Positions 62,988 through 64,000 of a DNA stretch of 64,000 nucleotides are shown here, in pieces; positions within the stretch are counted from its first letter, which is position 1; every line of letters begins with the position of its first letter. Source of the stretch: Nocardioides zeae (GTDB lineage: Bacteria; Actinomycetota; Actinomycetes; Propionibacteriales; Nocardioidaceae); the NCBI RefSeq assembly GCF_010686755.1, contig NZ_JAAGXA010000001.1:620001-684000 (forward strand), in the 5' to 3' direction. A program made the position numbers and the translations under genes. The notes under the pieces are model-generated. The model was given only the letters and a program-made list of their open reading frames with translations, searched no databases and was not told the origin of the DNA.

Positions 62988-64000
62988 TCAGGGGGTGGGC
63001 AGGGCGCGGACAGCCGGCCCCTCGAGCACGTCGCCCGGCTCGTCGAAGCGGGAGCCGTGCAGGGGGCAGTCCCAGCTGCGCTCGGCGTCGTTCCAGGTGA
63101 GCACGCCGCCGAGGTGGGTGCAGACGGCAGACCCCTCGGCGCCCTTGCCGCGACGCAGGCCGCAGAAGCGGGAGCGCCGCGCGACGTCGGGCTGCGGCTC
63201 GGCGGACGCGCGGTCGACCGAGGTGGCGCCGGGCGCCACCCACCCCAGGGCCATCGCCACTGCCACCTCGGCGTTGATGACCCCGGACGAGGGCAGGCCG
63301 GTGAGCTCGTGGCGGCTCCACGGGCGGAGCGCGTCGCGCCACTCCGGCGGGTCCGCACGGAGGTCGGACGCGAGGGCGAGTGCGGCAGCGATGCCCCCCG
63401 TCATTCCCCACTTCGAGAAGCCGCCCGCGACGAGGATCCGGTGGTTGCCCGGGACGATCGGGCCGGCGTAGGGCAGCGAGTGGTGGGGCGCGTAGTCCTG
63501 GGCGGACCAGGCGGTCACCTCCACCGCGCCGGGGAAGTGCTCGGCGGTCCACGAGCGCAGGTCGCCGAGCCGCTCGCTCGTCGGACGCGAGCGTCCGGTC
63601 GCGTGGCCGGCGCCGCCGACGAGGAGCACGGGCGGACCGCCCGGCAGCGACGCCTCGCGCAGGGACCGCGACGGTTGGTCGGCTGCGAGGTACATGGCCC
63701 GGGGGAGGTCCGCAGCCGCGCGACCGGGCAGCTCGAAGGCGATGCTGTAGGAGCGTTGCGGGCTCATCCGCGCGAAGAAGCCGCCGCGGTCGAGCATCGG
63801 CATGTTCGTCGCGACCACGACGCGCCCGGCTCGCACGGTGGTGGGCTCCGCGCCCGAGCGCTCGACCTCCAGACGCACCGGCTTCCCGTCACGGACCCTG
63901 TCACGGACCGACGTCACCCGAGCGCCCTCGACGACCTCCACGCCGGCCGCCCGGGCCCGCCGGGCCAGCGCGGCGACGAGCGCGAGCGGATCGACCTGGT
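62988..64000 (-). CDS. FAD-dependent oxidoreductase with C-terminal Rieske domain (5' end missing)
   Basis: The visible 337 codons are the C-terminal part of a DAO-type flavoprotein with a Rieske [2Fe-2S] domain at the end. Seen: V-V-V-A-T-N-M-P (FAD-binding region), W-S-A-Q-D-Y-A-P-H-H-S-L-P-Y-A-G-P-I near the middle, F-S-K-W-G-M-T-G-G, then the cluster ligands C-T-H-L-G-G and C-P-L-H-G-S-R-F near the C-terminus. The start lies beyond the right edge. Proteins of this shape are annotated as glycine/D-amino-acid oxidases with Rieske tails; substrate unknown. Confidence 0.88.
   Translation of the reverse strand, partial: QVDPLALVAALARRARAAGVEVVEGARVTSVRDRVRDGKPVRLEVERSGAEPTTVRAGRVVVATNMPMLDRGGFFARMSPQRSYSIAFELPGRAAADLPRAMYLAADQPSRSLREASLPGGPPVLLVGGAGHATGRSRPTSERLGDLRSWTAEHFPGAVEVTAWSAQDYAPHHSLPYAGPIVPGNHRILVAGGFSKWGMTGGIAAALALASDLRADPPEWRDALRPWSRHELTGLPSSGVINAEVAVAMALGWVAPGATSVDRASAEPQPDVARRSRFCGLRRGKGAEGSAVCTHLGGVLTWNDAERSWDCPLHGSRFDEPGDVLEGPAVRALPTP

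Overview
The window is a GC-rich stretch (most codons end in G or C) with frequent GTG starts, four-base stop/start overlaps, many probable leaderless promoters (TANNNT six to eight bases before the start codon), a DUF222/HNH nuclease gene, a RamB-type regulator and a Nur-type box at a superoxide dismutase gene. Together these point to an actinobacterium. A member of the Nocardioidaceae is my best guess, by inference only; there is no rRNA or housekeeping marker to prove it.

Layout. 1-3439: zinc uptake locus aztABCD (aztC is cut by the window edge) with a Zur-like box between divergent promoters. 3451-7170: iron-chelate/cobalamin-type ABC importer overlapping a methyltransferase gene. 7254-11519: small winged-helix regulator and a large gene fusing the two subunits of a DAB inorganic-carbon pump. 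11609-13184: three tRNA genes on the minus strand (Val-GAC, Cys, Gly), a PLP lyase/aminotransferase gene and tRNA-Val(CAC). 13213-14093: superoxide dismutase and a small partner. 14329-18323: valine (isobutyryl-CoA) degradation operon. 18421-26646: ECF transporter operon together with secreted or anchored proteins that resemble the alpha and beta domains of animal transcobalamin/intrinsic factor. 26966-32024: three-gene Opp/Dpp-type importer with fused ATPases and fused permeases. 32137-34805: metE. 34885-39224: methylcitrate cycle prpDBC plus an enoyl-CoA hydratase. 39349-44699: ZIP transporter, RamB/PrpR-type regulator and the glyoxylate shunt aceAB. 45009-49164: a small peptide, a repeat protein and class I ribonucleotide reductase nrdAB. 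49603-52600: BtuFDC-type importer. 52929-64000: MFS permease, DUF4185 membrane protein, fused acyl-CoA carboxyltransferase, GntR regulator, adenosine deaminase, flavodoxin-fold oxidoreductase, STAS protein, DUF222/HNH protein and a truncated FAD/Rieske oxidoreductase.

The strongest theme is vitamin B12 economy. I recognise five cobalamin riboswitches within about 26 kb: one for the transcobalamin-like ECF operon, one (back to back with it) for the Opp-type importer, one for metE, one for nrdAB and one for btu-type import. When B12 is scarce the cell would switch on three importers and two B12-independent enzymes (MetE and class I RNR). The neighbouring methylcitrate cycle is the B12-independent way to burn the propionyl-CoA that valine degradation produces. 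The split, multi-protein transcobalamin-like uptake operon at 18421-26860 is the best candidate for a poorly described system in this window.
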